Counted from the first letter of the stretch, positions 7,049 to 16,225 are shown. The stretch is 64,000 bases of DNA from Lewinellaceae bacterium (GCA_020636095.1 JACJYN010000007.1:372001-436000), one strand, 5' to 3'. Numbers and translations: made by a program. The notes: a model not told the origin generated them from the sequence alone.

Positions 7049-8443
7049 TTAATCCTTTTTATACAACTCCTCCTCCTTCACCACCTGCACTTCACCTCCC
7101 TGCTCCAGTTTGCGGGCAATGGCGGCATACGGCGCCACGACCACTTCCTCACCCTCCTGCAATCCGGACGTAACCTGAATGTAGGTGTCATCCTGGATGC
7201 CGGTCTTGACCTCCGACATGTGCACGGTGTCGCCCCGGACGATGAATACCACCTCGATCAGGTCTTTTGCCGGTTCATCTTCTCCCTCTGTTTTTTCGGC
7301 CACTTGCCGGGCTTTGGCCTTCTTTTTGTCGGCGTCTTTCTCCCGGGTGGTTACCGCCTGGATGGGCACAGACAAGGCATCCGCCACCTTTTCGGTTTTA
7401 ATGTCCACCGAAGCGGACATGCCGGGCCGGAAGGGGTAGGGCTTGCTGGCGGTGATGAGGTCCTGGTAAGAATCCTGTTCGATGTTGATTCGCACTTCGA
7501 AGTTGGTGACCTGGTCGCTGGTCAGAGCGGCCGTCGTACCGGTGCTGGTCGATGAGTTGGCGATCTGGGTGACCTTGCCGCGGAAGATGCGGTCGAGGTA
7601 GGCGTCCACTTCAATTTCAACCTCATCCCCAAAGGTGACGCGGGGGATGTCGTTTTCGCTCACCTCCACCCGTACTTCCATGGCGTTGAGGTTGGCGATA
7701 CGCATCATTTCGGTGCCGGTCATCTGAATGGTACCGACGACGCGTTCCCCTTCCTCGACATTGAGGCGGGAGACGATGCCGCTCATGGGCGCAAAGATGT
7801 CGGTGCGCCGCAGGCTGGTGCGCAGCTCTTTCAGGGTGGCTTCCGAGCTTTGCACCTGGAATTTGGCGGCGCGGGCGCTTTCCTCGGCGGCGTTGATGTT
7901 GGCTTCGGCGGCCTTTAAGTTAGCCTCCAAAGCCCGCAGGCTGGACAGCGACTGCTGGAAGTCCGCTTCGGAAATGACCCCTTCTTTGTTGAGCTTTGCG
8001 TTGCGCTCGTGGATTTCCCGGGCGTTGATCAGCTGCGCTTCGATTTGCTGCTTCTGGGCCTTGAATTGCTCGATCTGCGAACGGGCGTTAGCCCCCTGGG
8101 CCTTGGCGGTGTTCACCCCGGCGACGCCCCGCTCTACCTGCGACTGGTAGGCGTCGGGGTCGATCCGGGCCAGCAGTTGGCCGTTGACCACGGAGTCCCC
8201 TTCTTCCACCAGCAGTTCCACGATTTCCCCGGATACGTCAGAGCTGATCTTGACTTCCGTTTGCGGGAACACTTTGCCGCTGGCCGACACCTTTTCCGTG
8301 ATGGTGCGGTTTTCCGCCTTTTCGATGGCGACTTTTTCGCCTTTGGGTTTGCTCTTGTTGCGCCATATCAGGAAAGCCACCAGGGCTACGATGACGGCAA
8401 GGAGAACAAAGATGATCGTGTTGTTGCGCTTTGATTTTGCCAT
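7049..8443 (-). CDS. HlyD/MacA-type periplasmic adaptor of an efflux system
   Basis: A 464-residue membrane fusion protein. One N-terminal membrane anchor (residues about 9-27, TIIFVLLAVIVALVAFLIW) is followed by a barrel-sandwich half (VSASGKVFPQTEVKISSDVSG), a long alpha-helical coiled-coil hairpin rich in Ala, Glu and Gln (residues about 105-215), the second sandwich half (DIFAPMSGIVSRLNVEEGE) and beta-barrel domains. It links an inner-membrane pump to an outer-membrane TolC channel. The tolC-like gene precedes it by 87 bp on the same strand. No ABC or RND pump gene follows: downstream come the 60-bp repeats. Confidence 0.9.
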   Translation of the reverse strand: MAKSKRNNTIIFVLLAVIVALVAFLIWRNKSKPKGEKVAIEKAENRTITEKVSASGKVFPQTEVKISSDVSGEIVELLVEEGDSVVNGQLLARIDPDAYQSQVERGVAGVNTAKAQGANARSQIEQFKAQKQQIEAQLINAREIHERNAKLNKEGVISEADFQQSLSSLRALEANLKAAEANINAAEESARAAKFQVQSSEATLKELRTSLRRTDIFAPMSGIVSRLNVEEGERVVGTIQMTGTEMMRIANLNAMEVRVEVSENDIPRVTFGDEVEIEVDAYLDRIFRGKVTQIANSSTSTGTTAALTSDQVTNFEVRINIEQDSYQDLITASKPYPFRPGMSASVDIKTEKVADALSVPIQAVTTREKDADKKKAKARQVAEKTEGEDEPAKDLIEVVFIVRGDTVHMSEVKTGIQDDTYIQVTSGLQEGEEVVVAPYAAIARKLEQGGEVQVVKEEELYKKD

Positions 8444-8530
8444 ATGCTTTGAGAGCTTTTTTGAGTTGGTTTTTCCGGCCGGGAAGCAGCAGCCAAAAGC
8501 TGTTCTTCCCGGCTGGGCTGTAGCGTTCTG

Positions 8531-9964
8531 TTAATCTAAACGGATCGGCTTGCCCAGGTAGAAATCAACGGTTTTCAGGTTAAAGATATACTGATACTTA
8601 GCCCGGATGAGGTCCACTTCGGCGCGGTCGAGATTATTGCGGGCGGTGGTGTATTCCAGGGTATTGATAGCCCCGAGCTGGAAGCGCTTTTCGGCATTGT
8701 CGAAAGCGCCCTGAGCCGCTTCGACGGACCGCTGGGTGGCGGCGTAGGTCTCGCGGGCGGCGCGGGCGTCGGCGATGGCCCGCTGCACATCCGTTTTCAG
8801 TTGGTTGCGTTGCTGGCGGTTCACTACTTCAGTGTTCAGCGCATTGAGGCGCGCGCGCTCCATCTGTATGCGGTTGCGGTGGTTGTTGTAAATGGGGATG
8901 CTCAGGCTGGCGCCAACGGTTTGTCCGAAGTTTTCGTTGATCTGGTCGGAATAGGAAACCTTTTTGAAATCGACAGGGACTTCGTTTTCGAACTGAATAT
9001 CAACGGGCATATCATTAATAAAGACGGTTTCTGTTGAGCGCACGAGCCCAAAGATAGGGGCTTGGGAAATACTGGAATAGTTGGTGTTCAAACTGCCGAA
9101 GAGGCTCAGGGTGGGCAACATGCCGGCCCGGGTGATGTCTTCATCCAGTTGGGCGCTTTCCAGCCGCAGGTCGGCCGCTCTTATCTGGGGTTGGGTCTGT
9201 AGGGCAGCCGTATATACTTCATTGACCCGATAGACGCTTGGGTCGGCGTCGGCTGGAATGTTAATGGTTTTCGGGCGCACAATGATAACTTCTTCATTGG
9301 GGTCGATCTCCATCAGTTGCTTGAGGTTGAGGTAACCGATTGCCACCTGGTTTTGGGACTCAACGATGGCCTGTTCGTCCAATGCGATCTGTGCCAGAAA
9401 ATCCAGCCGGTCGTTGGGAGGGAGGGAGCCGGCCCGGATCAGCTTGTCGGTTTGTTCGAGTTGCTCCTGGGATAATTCCAGGCGTTTCTGAGCATTTTCC
9501 AATTGCTCTTCCGCCAGCAGAATGCTCAGGTAGGCGGCGGCAATATTCAGCGAGATGTCATTGACCGTAGCCTGCGCCTCCAGGCGGGCGGCTTCCAGGT
9601 CTTTTTTACTTTGTTTCACCGAGTTGGTGATCCGGTTGCCATTAAAAATAGTCATGCCGGCATCGACAGCAAAGCTGTTGAAAAAGATGGCCTGGTTATT
9701 GAACGTGTTGGTGGTCGGGTCGATGGTGCGGCCGAGCTGATACCCGGCGCTGGTCCGTGCATTGAGGCTGGGCAGGCGGCTGAACTGGTTGAGTTTTTCC
9801 ATCAACTGGGCATCCTGAATGGTGTATTGCGCCTGCTTGGTGCTCAGGTTGTTTTTCTGCGCGTATTCAATACATTTTTCAAGCGGCCAGGTGTTTTGAG
9901 CAAATGCGGCCTGGGATGCGATCATCATCAGGCCGGCTAACAGTAGGGTAATTCTGTGTGACAT
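8531..9964 (-). CDS. TolC family outer-membrane channel protein
   Basis: A 477-residue protein starting at the ATG at 9964; the frame is open further upstream but this Met begins a clear signal peptide (MSHRITLLLAGLMMIASQAAFAQ). Two homologous halves of long alpha helices with strand segments follow, each with the outer-membrane-efflux pattern (LSLNIAAAYLSILLAEEQLENAQKRL and ARAARETYAATQRSVEAAQGA regions). It forms the exit duct for an efflux pump with the HlyD-type partner encoded immediately downstream. It ends DFYLGKPIRLD, the usual FYKALGG-like end region of the family in Bacteroidota. Confidence 0.92.
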   Translation of the reverse strand: MSHRITLLLAGLMMIASQAAFAQNTWPLEKCIEYAQKNNLSTKQAQYTIQDAQLMEKLNQFSRLPSLNARTSAGYQLGRTIDPTTNTFNNQAIFFNSFAVDAGMTIFNGNRITNSVKQSKKDLEAARLEAQATVNDISLNIAAAYLSILLAEEQLENAQKRLELSQEQLEQTDKLIRAGSLPPNDRLDFLAQIALDEQAIVESQNQVAIGYLNLKQLMEIDPNEEVIIVRPKTINIPADADPSVYRVNEVYTAALQTQPQIRAADLRLESAQLDEDITRAGMLPTLSLFGSLNTNYSSISQAPIFGLVRSTETVFINDMPVDIQFENEVPVDFKKVSYSDQINENFGQTVGASLSIPIYNNHRNRIQMERARLNALNTEVVNRQQRNQLKTDVQRAIADARAARETYAATQRSVEAAQGAFDNAEKRFQLGAINTLEYTTARNNLDRAEVDLIRAKYQYIFNLKTVDFYLGKPIRLD

Positions 9965-10224
9965 AACCGATATTTTTTTGTAAGTGACACTAAAAAATAA
10001 GTTCGACGATTTTGGAATAGGGTGAAGCCTGGAAGGCCAAATGGGCTGAAGGCAAGCCGTATTACAAAATCTCAAATGGAGAACTTGTTTTTTTTATCAC
10101 AACCAAGTGCAATAGTAGTAAAAGGTAGGCTTTTTCCCGAAATATTTTATATAAAGAGGGATTTCTATCGGATGAATGAGCCCTTTTTGGGTATTCGGTT
10201 TTTCAATATTCGGGATCCGGTATT

Positions 10225-10257
10225 TTTGTCCGGCTCACCGTACGAATGGTATCTTTG
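10225..10257 (+). promoter_or_regulatory. Promoter-like pair TTTG-N21-TATCTTTG with no downstream gene
   Basis: In the 336-bp spacer between tolC and the plug-protein gene, TTTG (10225-10228) is followed after 21 bases by TATCTTTG (10250-10257), a good match to the Bacteroidota consensus TTG-N17-23-TAnnTTTG. It points right, into the 3' end of a gene on the other strand. No plus-strand gene follows. It may drive an antisense transcript or be a chance match. The rest of the spacer is AT-rich and shows nothing else. Confidence 0.35.
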
Positions 10258-10300
10258 ACATCAAACCCCAAATACTGAAAATCGAACTTACCCGCCTCTC

Positions 10301-11614
10301 TCACAAATTGGACGTAAAAGACACCGATCCGATCACCTGGTCGTAGCGGCTGCCAAAGGGGCGGTAGTAGATCAGAATGGTATATTGGTTTTCCGTTTCG
10401 TGCCAGGTGCCTTCGATCTCCGTCAGATCGGGGAGCGGTTTCTTATCCTTTTTATCATTGGCAGGCAAAGGCAAGGTGGCGTAGCCGTAATCATAGTAGC
10501 CTTGTTTGAGCAGGGCCTGCCCCACATAGGCGCCCAGGTTTTCATCGTATTCCATGCGGTATTCCGGCAGGATCGTCCAGTCGGTAAGTCCACCGAAGAG
10601 GTATACTTCCTCGCCATAGTAAGGCTGGGGTTTTTTCAGATAAAAGACCACGTCGGCGTATTCGGCGGAGAGCTGGTTGTCGGGCTGGTCGGTTGTTTCA
10701 ATGACAAAATTCCCGTCCAGGTCATTGAAGGTCGTATAAGACTGGCCGGAGCGGGGCTCATCGTACTTGAGCTGTACGACGAAACCATCGTCTGTCCTTT
10801 CAACGGAGTAAATGTTGTACGACACCAGCCGGAAACTGCGCAGGTCGAGGAACCGGAACTCTTTGCCACCAGGGAAGACGACCAGGTCCTGATGATCAAA
10901 CAAGAGGGAATTGCTGCGGATGAATTTGGGAGGAACATCCGTGATGGCGTTATCCCAACGGCCGTTTTGTAACACGGTGGCGCGCACTTCCAACATGGGG
11001 TTCTGAATCTTAAACTGCTCGTGGTTGACCACGAAGTCAATTTCCTGGTGGGTGCGAAATTTGGAAACCTGGCTCGCCCTCAAAACCCGGGGGGCTATCG
11101 TCACTTTGGGGTCTACAACGACGAACCGCCGCGTCAGCACCAGCTGGCGGTCGTAGGTATCGTCGTAAATGAATAGCAAATAGTTGCCCGATTTGGTGAA
11201 ACGGGTGTCCCGGTTGGGTAAAGTGAGTTCGTAGTGGGTGTAAGGCCAGAGCGTCTTAAAGGAAAATTGAAAGTTCTGAAGGCGTTCTTCAGTATAGCCC
11301 TCAACGTATTCCAGCTCCGCCAATTGGGAAGGCTTCCAGTCGCGGTCGCAATGAACGACTTTATAGAAGTAGTCCTTGGTGTCTCCATCTATGTCGTCAA
11401 ACGCAAGGGTAACCCGCCCCGCACCTCCCAGTTCGATGATTGGATAGGAAAGAAACAGCCCCTCTGTATAAAACTTTACGGAGCGAATGTAATCCATGTA
11501 TATGAACTGCTCACTGGGAAACGCTTCCTGGGCAGACAGCAAAGCAGGCTGGAAAAATAACAGCAGCAGAAAGGATAAAAAGTGCGCTTTCTTGATCATA
11601 TTTTTCATAGTCAT
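10301..11614 (-). CDS. Type IX secretion system plug protein (DUF5103)
   Basis: A 437-residue exported protein; the start is set at MTMKNMIKKAHF because a signal peptide (FLLLLFFQPALLSAQ) follows directly. The mature sequence has the DUF5103 features: FIYMDYIRSVKFYTEG, YFYKVVHCDRDWKPSQL, FIYDDTYDRQLVLTRRFVV and a C-terminal carbohydrate-binding-like sandwich with VYLFGGLTDW and GYYDYGYATL. In the T9SS a protein of this family plugs the periplasmic side of the SprA translocon when idle. It fits with the T9SS-sorted proteins encoded in this window. It lies between the tolC-like gene and the glycosylase gene, all minus strand, with spacers too wide to prove co-transcription. Confidence 0.88.
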   Translation of the reverse strand: MTMKNMIKKAHFLSFLLLLFFQPALLSAQEAFPSEQFIYMDYIRSVKFYTEGLFLSYPIIELGGAGRVTLAFDDIDGDTKDYFYKVVHCDRDWKPSQLAELEYVEGYTEERLQNFQFSFKTLWPYTHYELTLPNRDTRFTKSGNYLLFIYDDTYDRQLVLTRRFVVVDPKVTIAPRVLRASQVSKFRTHQEIDFVVNHEQFKIQNPMLEVRATVLQNGRWDNAITDVPPKFIRSNSLLFDHQDLVVFPGGKEFRFLDLRSFRLVSYNIYSVERTDDGFVVQLKYDEPRSGQSYTTFNDLDGNFVIETTDQPDNQLSAEYADVVFYLKKPQPYYGEEVYLFGGLTDWTILPEYRMEYDENLGAYVGQALLKQGYYDYGYATLPLPANDKKDKKPLPDLTEIEGTWHETENQYTILIYYRPFGSRYDQVIGSVSFTSNL

Positions 11615-11670
11615 TGAGCTTTTAACGATCAATTCAGTATTTACATTGTTTTCACTCCCCTCCCTCACCT

Positions 11671-11743
11671 CTCACCCCTCACCCCTCACTAACTCACCCC
11701 TCACTAACTCACCCTCTGCTTACTCACCCTCTGCTTACTCACC
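11671..11743. repeat. Mixed 7-bp and 15-bp tandem repeat tract
   Basis: Units TCACCCC repeat first, then TCACTAACTCACCCC-type 15-mers twice, then a 15-bp unit CTGCTTACTCACCCT twice. The tract separates the plug-protein gene from the glycosylase gene and overlaps the last codons of the latter, whose final residues (KQRVSKQRVS) are direct translation of the 15-bp unit. Confidence 0.85.
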
Positions 11744-12333
11744 CACCGGTTCCCCCTCAGATAAAACCTCCATTCCCAGGCGGCGCATTCTTCGGCATAA
11801 GCCACCCCGATGCGGGGGCTGGCAATGATCTCTTCGGCAGCCACTGTTTCTTCCCGGGTTTCGATCCAGATAGGGCTTTGAGCATCCAGCATATCCGTTC
11901 CGGTGTATTGCCGGCTGATGCCCATTGCCTGAGACAATACCCCCGGGCCTGCTGTGAGCCGGGGTTCTGTCTTTTCCATGTGGCGGCGGCGCAGCATCAG
12001 CGCCGTATTTTCAACCGGTTCCAGCGCTCGTATCAGCACGGCATGGGCCATGCCCTGCTCACCTGTCACTACATTAAACAGATGGTGGATGCCATAACAG
12101 AGGTAGATATAGGCGTGCCCACCCCGGGCAAACATGGCTTTGGTGCGTTCGGTGTAGCGGTTGCCATACGCGTGGCTGGCTTTGTCATCCGGCGCTCGAT
12201 AGGCCTCGACTTCGACAATGCGGCCGGCGGTGCGGCCCGCTCCAAAATCCGTTACCAGATATTTGCCCAGTAGTTCGCGGCTTATTTGCAGGACATCTTC
12301 GCGGGTGAAAAAAGAACGCGATAGCCGGGTCAT
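11704..12333 (-). CDS. DNA-3-methyladenine glycosylase (AAG/MPG family)
   Basis: A 209-residue base-excision repair enzyme that removes alkylated purines. Seen: FFTREDVLQISRELLGKYLV, GRIVEVEAYRAPDDKASHAYG (catalytic Glu in the VEVEAY motif), RGGHAYIYLCYGIHHLFNVV and TAGPGVLSQAMGI, in family order. The start ATG at 12333 (MTRLSRSFF) is preferred; 12345 and 12402 are in-frame alternatives. The natural C-terminus seems to end near LRGNRW; the last residues VSKQRVSKQRVS come from the adjoining tandem repeat, which has extended the frame. Confidence 0.92.
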   Translation of the reverse strand: MTRLSRSFFTREDVLQISRELLGKYLVTDFGAGRTAGRIVEVEAYRAPDDKASHAYGNRYTERTKAMFARGGHAYIYLCYGIHHLFNVVTGEQGMAHAVLIRALEPVENTALMLRRRHMEKTEPRLTAGPGVLSQAMGISRQYTGTDMLDAQSPIWIETREETVAAEEIIASPRIGVAYAEECAAWEWRFYLRGNRWVSKQRVSKQRVS

Positions 12334-12633
12334 TTGCCGTAGCATTCCTGTCTGTTTTTTTGGGTTGGAAATAGTATGCGGCTCAAGATAAGAAATAACC
12401 AATTGTGTAGGTTTGAATGGATTGTCATATAAATTACATCAGATTTTCCGAAATTGCGGCTCAAATAGGGTATTTAGCCTTAATATGCAGCAGTTTTTGG
12501 ACGCTTATTCGACTACCAGTCATGCTCACTCTGCTACTTAATACGCTTAATACAGATCAAAACTGAAGCTCAATTCCCTGGTTTTTCTCGGTTACGGAAT
12601 AATATATTTTCATCATTCACTGAAAAAAAATTT

Positions 12634-13977
12634 ATGAACACAAGATTATCTATTACCATTTTCTCTGTTGCCCTTATGCTGATGGGCTTTACTTTTTCAG
12701 CCAATGCTCAGTGTACGGACTGGGTAAACCCTTCCGCCACTGGTGGATGGACGGATTTCAACAGTGCTTTTGGCGGCGCTCCCTGCGATGACGGAACGGG
12801 CTGCCCCTTCAATGAGATTACAGATTTCGAGGTTTTTGCCGCTGAAGCTTATTCTGTCGAAGGCTTCCAGGCTGGAGGAACTTATGCTTTCAGCATGTGC
12901 AACGGCCCGGGCGCCGGCGCCTGGGTTCCGGACTTTACGATCATTGCCCCCTCTGGCGCAGTCGATGCCTTCGGTGCAGGCGACGGTGATGGTTGCACCA
13001 TCACCTGGACTGCCAGTGAGGACGGTACCTACCTTATCGTTATCAACGAGGCCGATAATTGCGGCGGCGGATCTAATTTAGGCACGGCTAATGGCTACCC
13101 TGCATTAAGCTGTACCGATGGCACTGCTCCTTGTGGTGAACCGGTTGCTGGATGCAGCGTAGGCGCCCTGGTGACCAACGGTACTACTTCCGTCTGTGGC
13201 GCCGAGGGTACTTTCGACCTGGCTACCGATGAAACGGACACCATTCCGACCGGAGGCGGCTTTGCCTGGACTTTCGATGATGTCCTGGGCGGTACCGGTG
13301 GGGCCGCCGGTGGTTTTTCTCTGACGAACTCTTCCAATGTGGAAACTTTTGACGCCGACCTGAATGGGGTGCTCAGCTTTAACAGCTTGCCACCTCTAAG
13401 CGGCGCCTGGGTGATCCGAGGCGCTGTGTATGAGGATAACAACAACGCTGTTGCCACTATTTGCGACGTGACAGCAGACTCACTGATCGTAATATTCGGC
13501 GATAGCCCCACCATCGATGAAGCAGTGAATAACGGAGACGGCTCTGCTACTGTCAGCGCCAGTGGTGGCGTGCCTCCTTATTCCTACGAATGGGAAGACG
13601 GCCAAACTACCGCTACGGCTACCGGCCTGGGCGACGGAGATTATGCATTTACCATTACCGACGCGATTGGATGTACGGCGGAAGGAACCGTCACCGTTAT
13701 GGTTAGTGTCGGAGAGATCAGTGGGCTGGAATCCCTCTACCTCGGCCCGAACCCGGGCCAGGGCTTGTTCAACCTGCGTTTGTCGCTGAATAGCCCGAAG
13801 GATGTCCGGGTGGAGGTGTTGAGCCTTACCGGCCAGAAAATGCTGGTGCAACGCGAAAACCAAACGGCAACCCTGAACCGCACCCTGGACCTCAGCGGGC
13901 AGCCGGATGGCGTTTACCTGCTTCGCCTCACCGTTGGTGAAGACGAGCTTACCAAGCGTATCATCAAATCCAACTGA
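12634..13977 (+). CDS. Secreted protein with SprB repeat and T9SS type A sorting domain
   Basis: A 447-residue secreted protein. A signal peptide (residues 1-25, ending ANAQ) leads to a Cys- and Gly-rich beta domain, a second domain of unknown fold, one SprB-type repeat at about residues 290-360 (GDGSATVSASGGVPPYSYEW) and a C-terminal T9SS type A signal (YLGPNPGQGLFNLRL ... GVYLLRLTVGEDELTKRIIKSN in two parts). It should be exported through the outer membrane by the T9SS and anchored or released. No catalytic motif is visible, so an adhesive or structural role is likeliest. The 300-bp spacer upstream holds nothing I recognise. Confidence 0.85.
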   Translation: MNTRLSITIFSVALMLMGFTFSANAQCTDWVNPSATGGWTDFNSAFGGAPCDDGTGCPFNEITDFEVFAAEAYSVEGFQAGGTYAFSMCNGPGAGAWVPDFTIIAPSGAVDAFGAGDGDGCTITWTASEDGTYLIVINEADNCGGGSNLGTANGYPALSCTDGTAPCGEPVAGCSVGALVTNGTTSVCGAEGTFDLATDETDTIPTGGGFAWTFDDVLGGTGGAAGGFSLTNSSNVETFDADLNGVLSFNSLPPLSGAWVIRGAVYEDNNNAVATICDVTADSLIVIFGDSPTIDEAVNNGDGSATVSASGGVPPYSYEWEDGQTTATATGLGDGDYAFTITDAIGCTAEGTVTVMVSVGEISGLESLYLGPNPGQGLFNLRLSLNSPKDVRVEVLSLTGQKMLVQRENQTATLNRTLDLSGQPDGVYLLRLTVGEDELTKRIIKSN

Positions 13978-14017
13978 TGAACGATAAGGCCGCAAAATGC
14001 GGCTGTTGAAATAAAAA

Positions 14018-14060
14018 AGCGCCCTGAACTGGTTAACCATTCAGGGCGCTCTTTTATTTT
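14018..14060. terminator. Bidirectional intrinsic terminator
   Basis: AGCGCCCTGA and TCAGGGCGCT form a 10-bp perfect stem with a further TGGTTAACCA palindrome in the loop. An A-run precedes and CTTTTATTTT follows, so it can stop the secreted-protein transcript from the left and the guaB transcript from the right. Confidence 0.9.
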
Positions 14061-14112
14061 ACCAAAACACCCTAACACCAAGACACACTAACACCGATAC
14101 ACCCTAATCCCC

Positions 14113-15594
14113 CTACCGCCGGCTATAATTCGGCGATTCCTTGGTGATTGTGATATTATGCGGATGGCTTTCCAGGATACCCGAGCCGGTGATCTTGACG
14201 AATTGGGCCAGTTGCAGGGCCCCAATATTGGAAGCGCCACAATAGCCCATGCCTGCGCGCAGGCCGCCGAGGTATTGCACCATTACTTCCGCCACGGTTC
14301 CCTTAAAGGGCACCCGCCCTTCAATGCCTTCCGGCACCAGCTTTTTAATATCGTCTTCCACATCCTGGAAATAACGGTCTTTAGACCCCCGTTGCATGGC
14401 GCCCAGTGACCCCATACCCCGGTAAACTTTAAATTTGCGGCCATCATATATAATGGTTTCGCCCGGCGCTTCTTCTACTCCGGCAAACAGGCTGCCCGCC
14501 ATGATCGTGTTGGCGCCGGCAGCCAGGGCCTTGACAATATCTCCGGTATAGCGGATGCCGCCGTCTCCGATGATGGGGATATTCCTGCCTTTGACCGCCC
14601 TTGCGGCGTTGTAGATGGCAGACAATTGCGGCATACCTACTCCGGCTACGACCCGGGTGGTGCAGATCGATCCGGGGCCGACGCCTACTTTTATACCATC
14701 AGCACCGGCATCGGCCAACGCCAGGGCGCCCTCGCCGGTAGCTACATTGCCGCCAATAACCTGTAAATGAGGGAAATGCCCTTTCACATCTTTAATCGCC
14801 TGCAATACCCCCCGCGAGTGCCCGTGGGCCGTATCTACAATAACCACATCGACATCGACCCGGACCAGTGCTTCCACTCGTTGCAACATGTCACTGGTGA
14901 CGCCTACTGCTGCTCCGACCACCAGCCGCCCCAGGGAGTCCTTACAAGAATTGGGGTAATCCTGGACCTTCATAATGTCCTTGTAAGTAATGAGGCCGAC
15001 CAGTTTATTATGTTCGTCGACAACCGGCAGCTTCTCTATCTTATGGGCCTGTAGTATATCGCGGGCCTGTTCCAGGGTGGTGCCGACCGGAGCGGTAATC
15101 AGGTTATGGGTGGTCATCAGAGCCTTCACCGGGCGGTTGAGCTGTGTTTCAAAACGCAGGTCCCGGTTGGTGAGGATGCCGGTGAGTTTATTCTGGCCGT
15201 CAATGATGGGAATACCGCCGATCTTAAAGCGCCGCATCAGGCTGATGGCGTCACCGACGATGGCATCTTCCATAAGGGTCACCGGATCGACGATCATGCC
15301 GCTTTCCGAACGCTTGACACTGCGCACCTGTTCGGCCTGCTCCTCAATGGTCATATTCTTATGGATAATGCCGATTCCGCCCTGCCGGGCAATAGCAATG
15401 GCCAGTTTGTTTTCCGTAACGGTATCCATGGCGGCAGAAACGATGGGCGCATTGAGTTTCAGGCCTTGGGTGAGGTACGTCGAAACGTCAACTTCACGTG
15501 GCAAGACTTCTGAGTAGGCAGGTACCAGAAGTACGTCATCGAAGGTTAAACCTTCTTCCAAAAACTTATTCTGAGGTATTTTCTGTGTTTCCAT
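14113..15594 (-). CDS. guaB: Inosine-5'-monophosphate dehydrogenase
   Basis: A 493-residue enzyme that oxidises IMP to XMP with NAD+, the first step to GTP. It begins FLEEGLTFDDVLLVPAYS, has a paired CBS (Bateman) module at about residues 100-215, and the catalytic loop GPGSICTTRVVAGVG with nucleophile Cys311. The flap and end (GSLGAMQRGSKDRYF, GYCGASNI) are intact. The start at METQKIPQNKF is chosen over an upstream in-frame Met because a TACCTTTG box lies only 3 bp upstream of it. Stand-alone gene, convergent with the secreted protein to its left. Confidence 0.97.
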   Translation of the reverse strand: METQKIPQNKFLEEGLTFDDVLLVPAYSEVLPREVDVSTYLTQGLKLNAPIVSAAMDTVTENKLAIAIARQGGIGIIHKNMTIEEQAEQVRSVKRSESGMIVDPVTLMEDAIVGDAISLMRRFKIGGIPIIDGQNKLTGILTNRDLRFETQLNRPVKALMTTHNLITAPVGTTLEQARDILQAHKIEKLPVVDEHNKLVGLITYKDIMKVQDYPNSCKDSLGRLVVGAAVGVTSDMLQRVEALVRVDVDVVIVDTAHGHSRGVLQAIKDVKGHFPHLQVIGGNVATGEGALALADAGADGIKVGVGPGSICTTRVVAGVGMPQLSAIYNAARAVKGRNIPIIGDGGIRYTGDIVKALAAGANTIMAGSLFAGVEEAPGETIIYDGRKFKVYRGMGSLGAMQRGSKDRYFQDVEDDIKKLVPEGIEGRVPFKGTVAEVMVQYLGGLRAGMGYCGASNIGALQLAQFVKITGSGILESHPHNITITKESPNYSRR

Positions 15595-15597
15595 GCG

Positions 15598-15605
15598 CAA
15601 AGGTA
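15598..15605 (-). promoter_or_regulatory. -7 box TACCTTTG directly before guaB
   Basis: On the minus strand TACCTTTG ends three bases before the guaB ATG. With the usual short distance from this box to the start of transcription, the transcript would begin at or next to the ATG, giving a leaderless mRNA. No clear -33 TTTG at ideal spacing is seen (the nearest is 13 bp away), so the call is tentative. Confidence 0.45.
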
Positions 15606-15701
15606 TACAAATTGGACACAAAAAGAAAAGGTGGCATTGGATTTTCCGTCCTTTGGCAGAGTGCTAAATTCTGCCGTTATTTGTGCGGGCTACAGGATTG
15701 T

Positions 15702-15775
15702 TGTCGGTTGCTGGTTGACTGTTCGCCTCCGAAACCGACAACCAACAACCGACACCCCATAACCAACAACCGGCA
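15702..15775. repeat. Inverted arrays of 7-bp repeats before tadA
   Basis: TGTCGGT-TGCTGGT-TGACTGT (15702-15722) is followed by ACCGACA-ACCAACA-ACCGACA-CCCCATA-ACCAACA-ACCGGCA (15734-15775), running up to 3 bp before the tadA start codon. The two groups are reverse complements and can form a hairpin (15702-15714 with 15742-15754). It would sit in the 5' leader of tadA. Confidence 0.85.
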
Positions 15776-15778
15776 ACC

Positions 15779-16225
15779 ATGCTTACCATATTCAGCGATG
15801 AACACTTTATGAGGCAGGCCCTGCAGGAAGCAGAGGCGGCTTTTGAAGAAGGAGAGGTGCCGGTGGGCGCCGTTGTGGTTTGTCAGAACCAGGTTATCGC
15901 CCGGGCGCACAACCAAACGGAACGGCTACTGGATGTTACGGCACATGCCGAAATCCTGGCGCTTACGGCAGCCTCCAACTATCTCGGCAGCAAATACTTG
16001 CAGGATTGCACGCTTTTTGTCACCCTTGAGCCTTGTGTGATGTGCGCCGGCGCTTTGCAGTGGGCGCAATTGGGCCGGCTCGTTTATGGCGCTCCGGATG
16101 ATAAGCGGGGTTTTATGCAATATGGCAAGCGCTTGCTGCATCCACGAGCCCAGGTAGAGTACGGGGTGCTGCTGGAAGAATGCAGTACGCTGATCCAATC
16201 CTTTTTTCAGCAGCGGCGAAGCTAA
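15779..16225 (+). CDS. tadA: tRNA-specific adenosine deaminase
   Basis: A 148-residue zinc deaminase that converts A34 to inosine in tRNA-Arg(ACG). The zinc and catalytic motifs are present: His56-Ala-Glu58 (Glu58 is the proton shuttle) and Pro85-Cys86-Val-Met-Cys89. Family-typical flanks EVPVGAVVV, ARAHNQTE and GAPDDKRGF are also seen. The ATG used directly follows the heptamer array; an in-frame Met at residue 11 is an alternative. Essential in most bacteria. Confidence 0.95.
   Translation: MLTIFSDEHFMRQALQEAEAAFEEGEVPVGAVVVCQNQVIARAHNQTERLLDVTAHAEILALTAASNYLGSKYLQDCTLFVTLEPCVMCAGALQWAQLGRLVYGAPDDKRGFMQYGKRLLHPRAQVEYGVLLEECSTLIQSFFQQRRS

Noticed and set aside
6816..7555. Plus-strand ORFs rich in GGDTFVKA or CQGGRRHLS repeats
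   Set aside because: They are translations of the 60-bp tandem array and run antisense into the HlyD gene.
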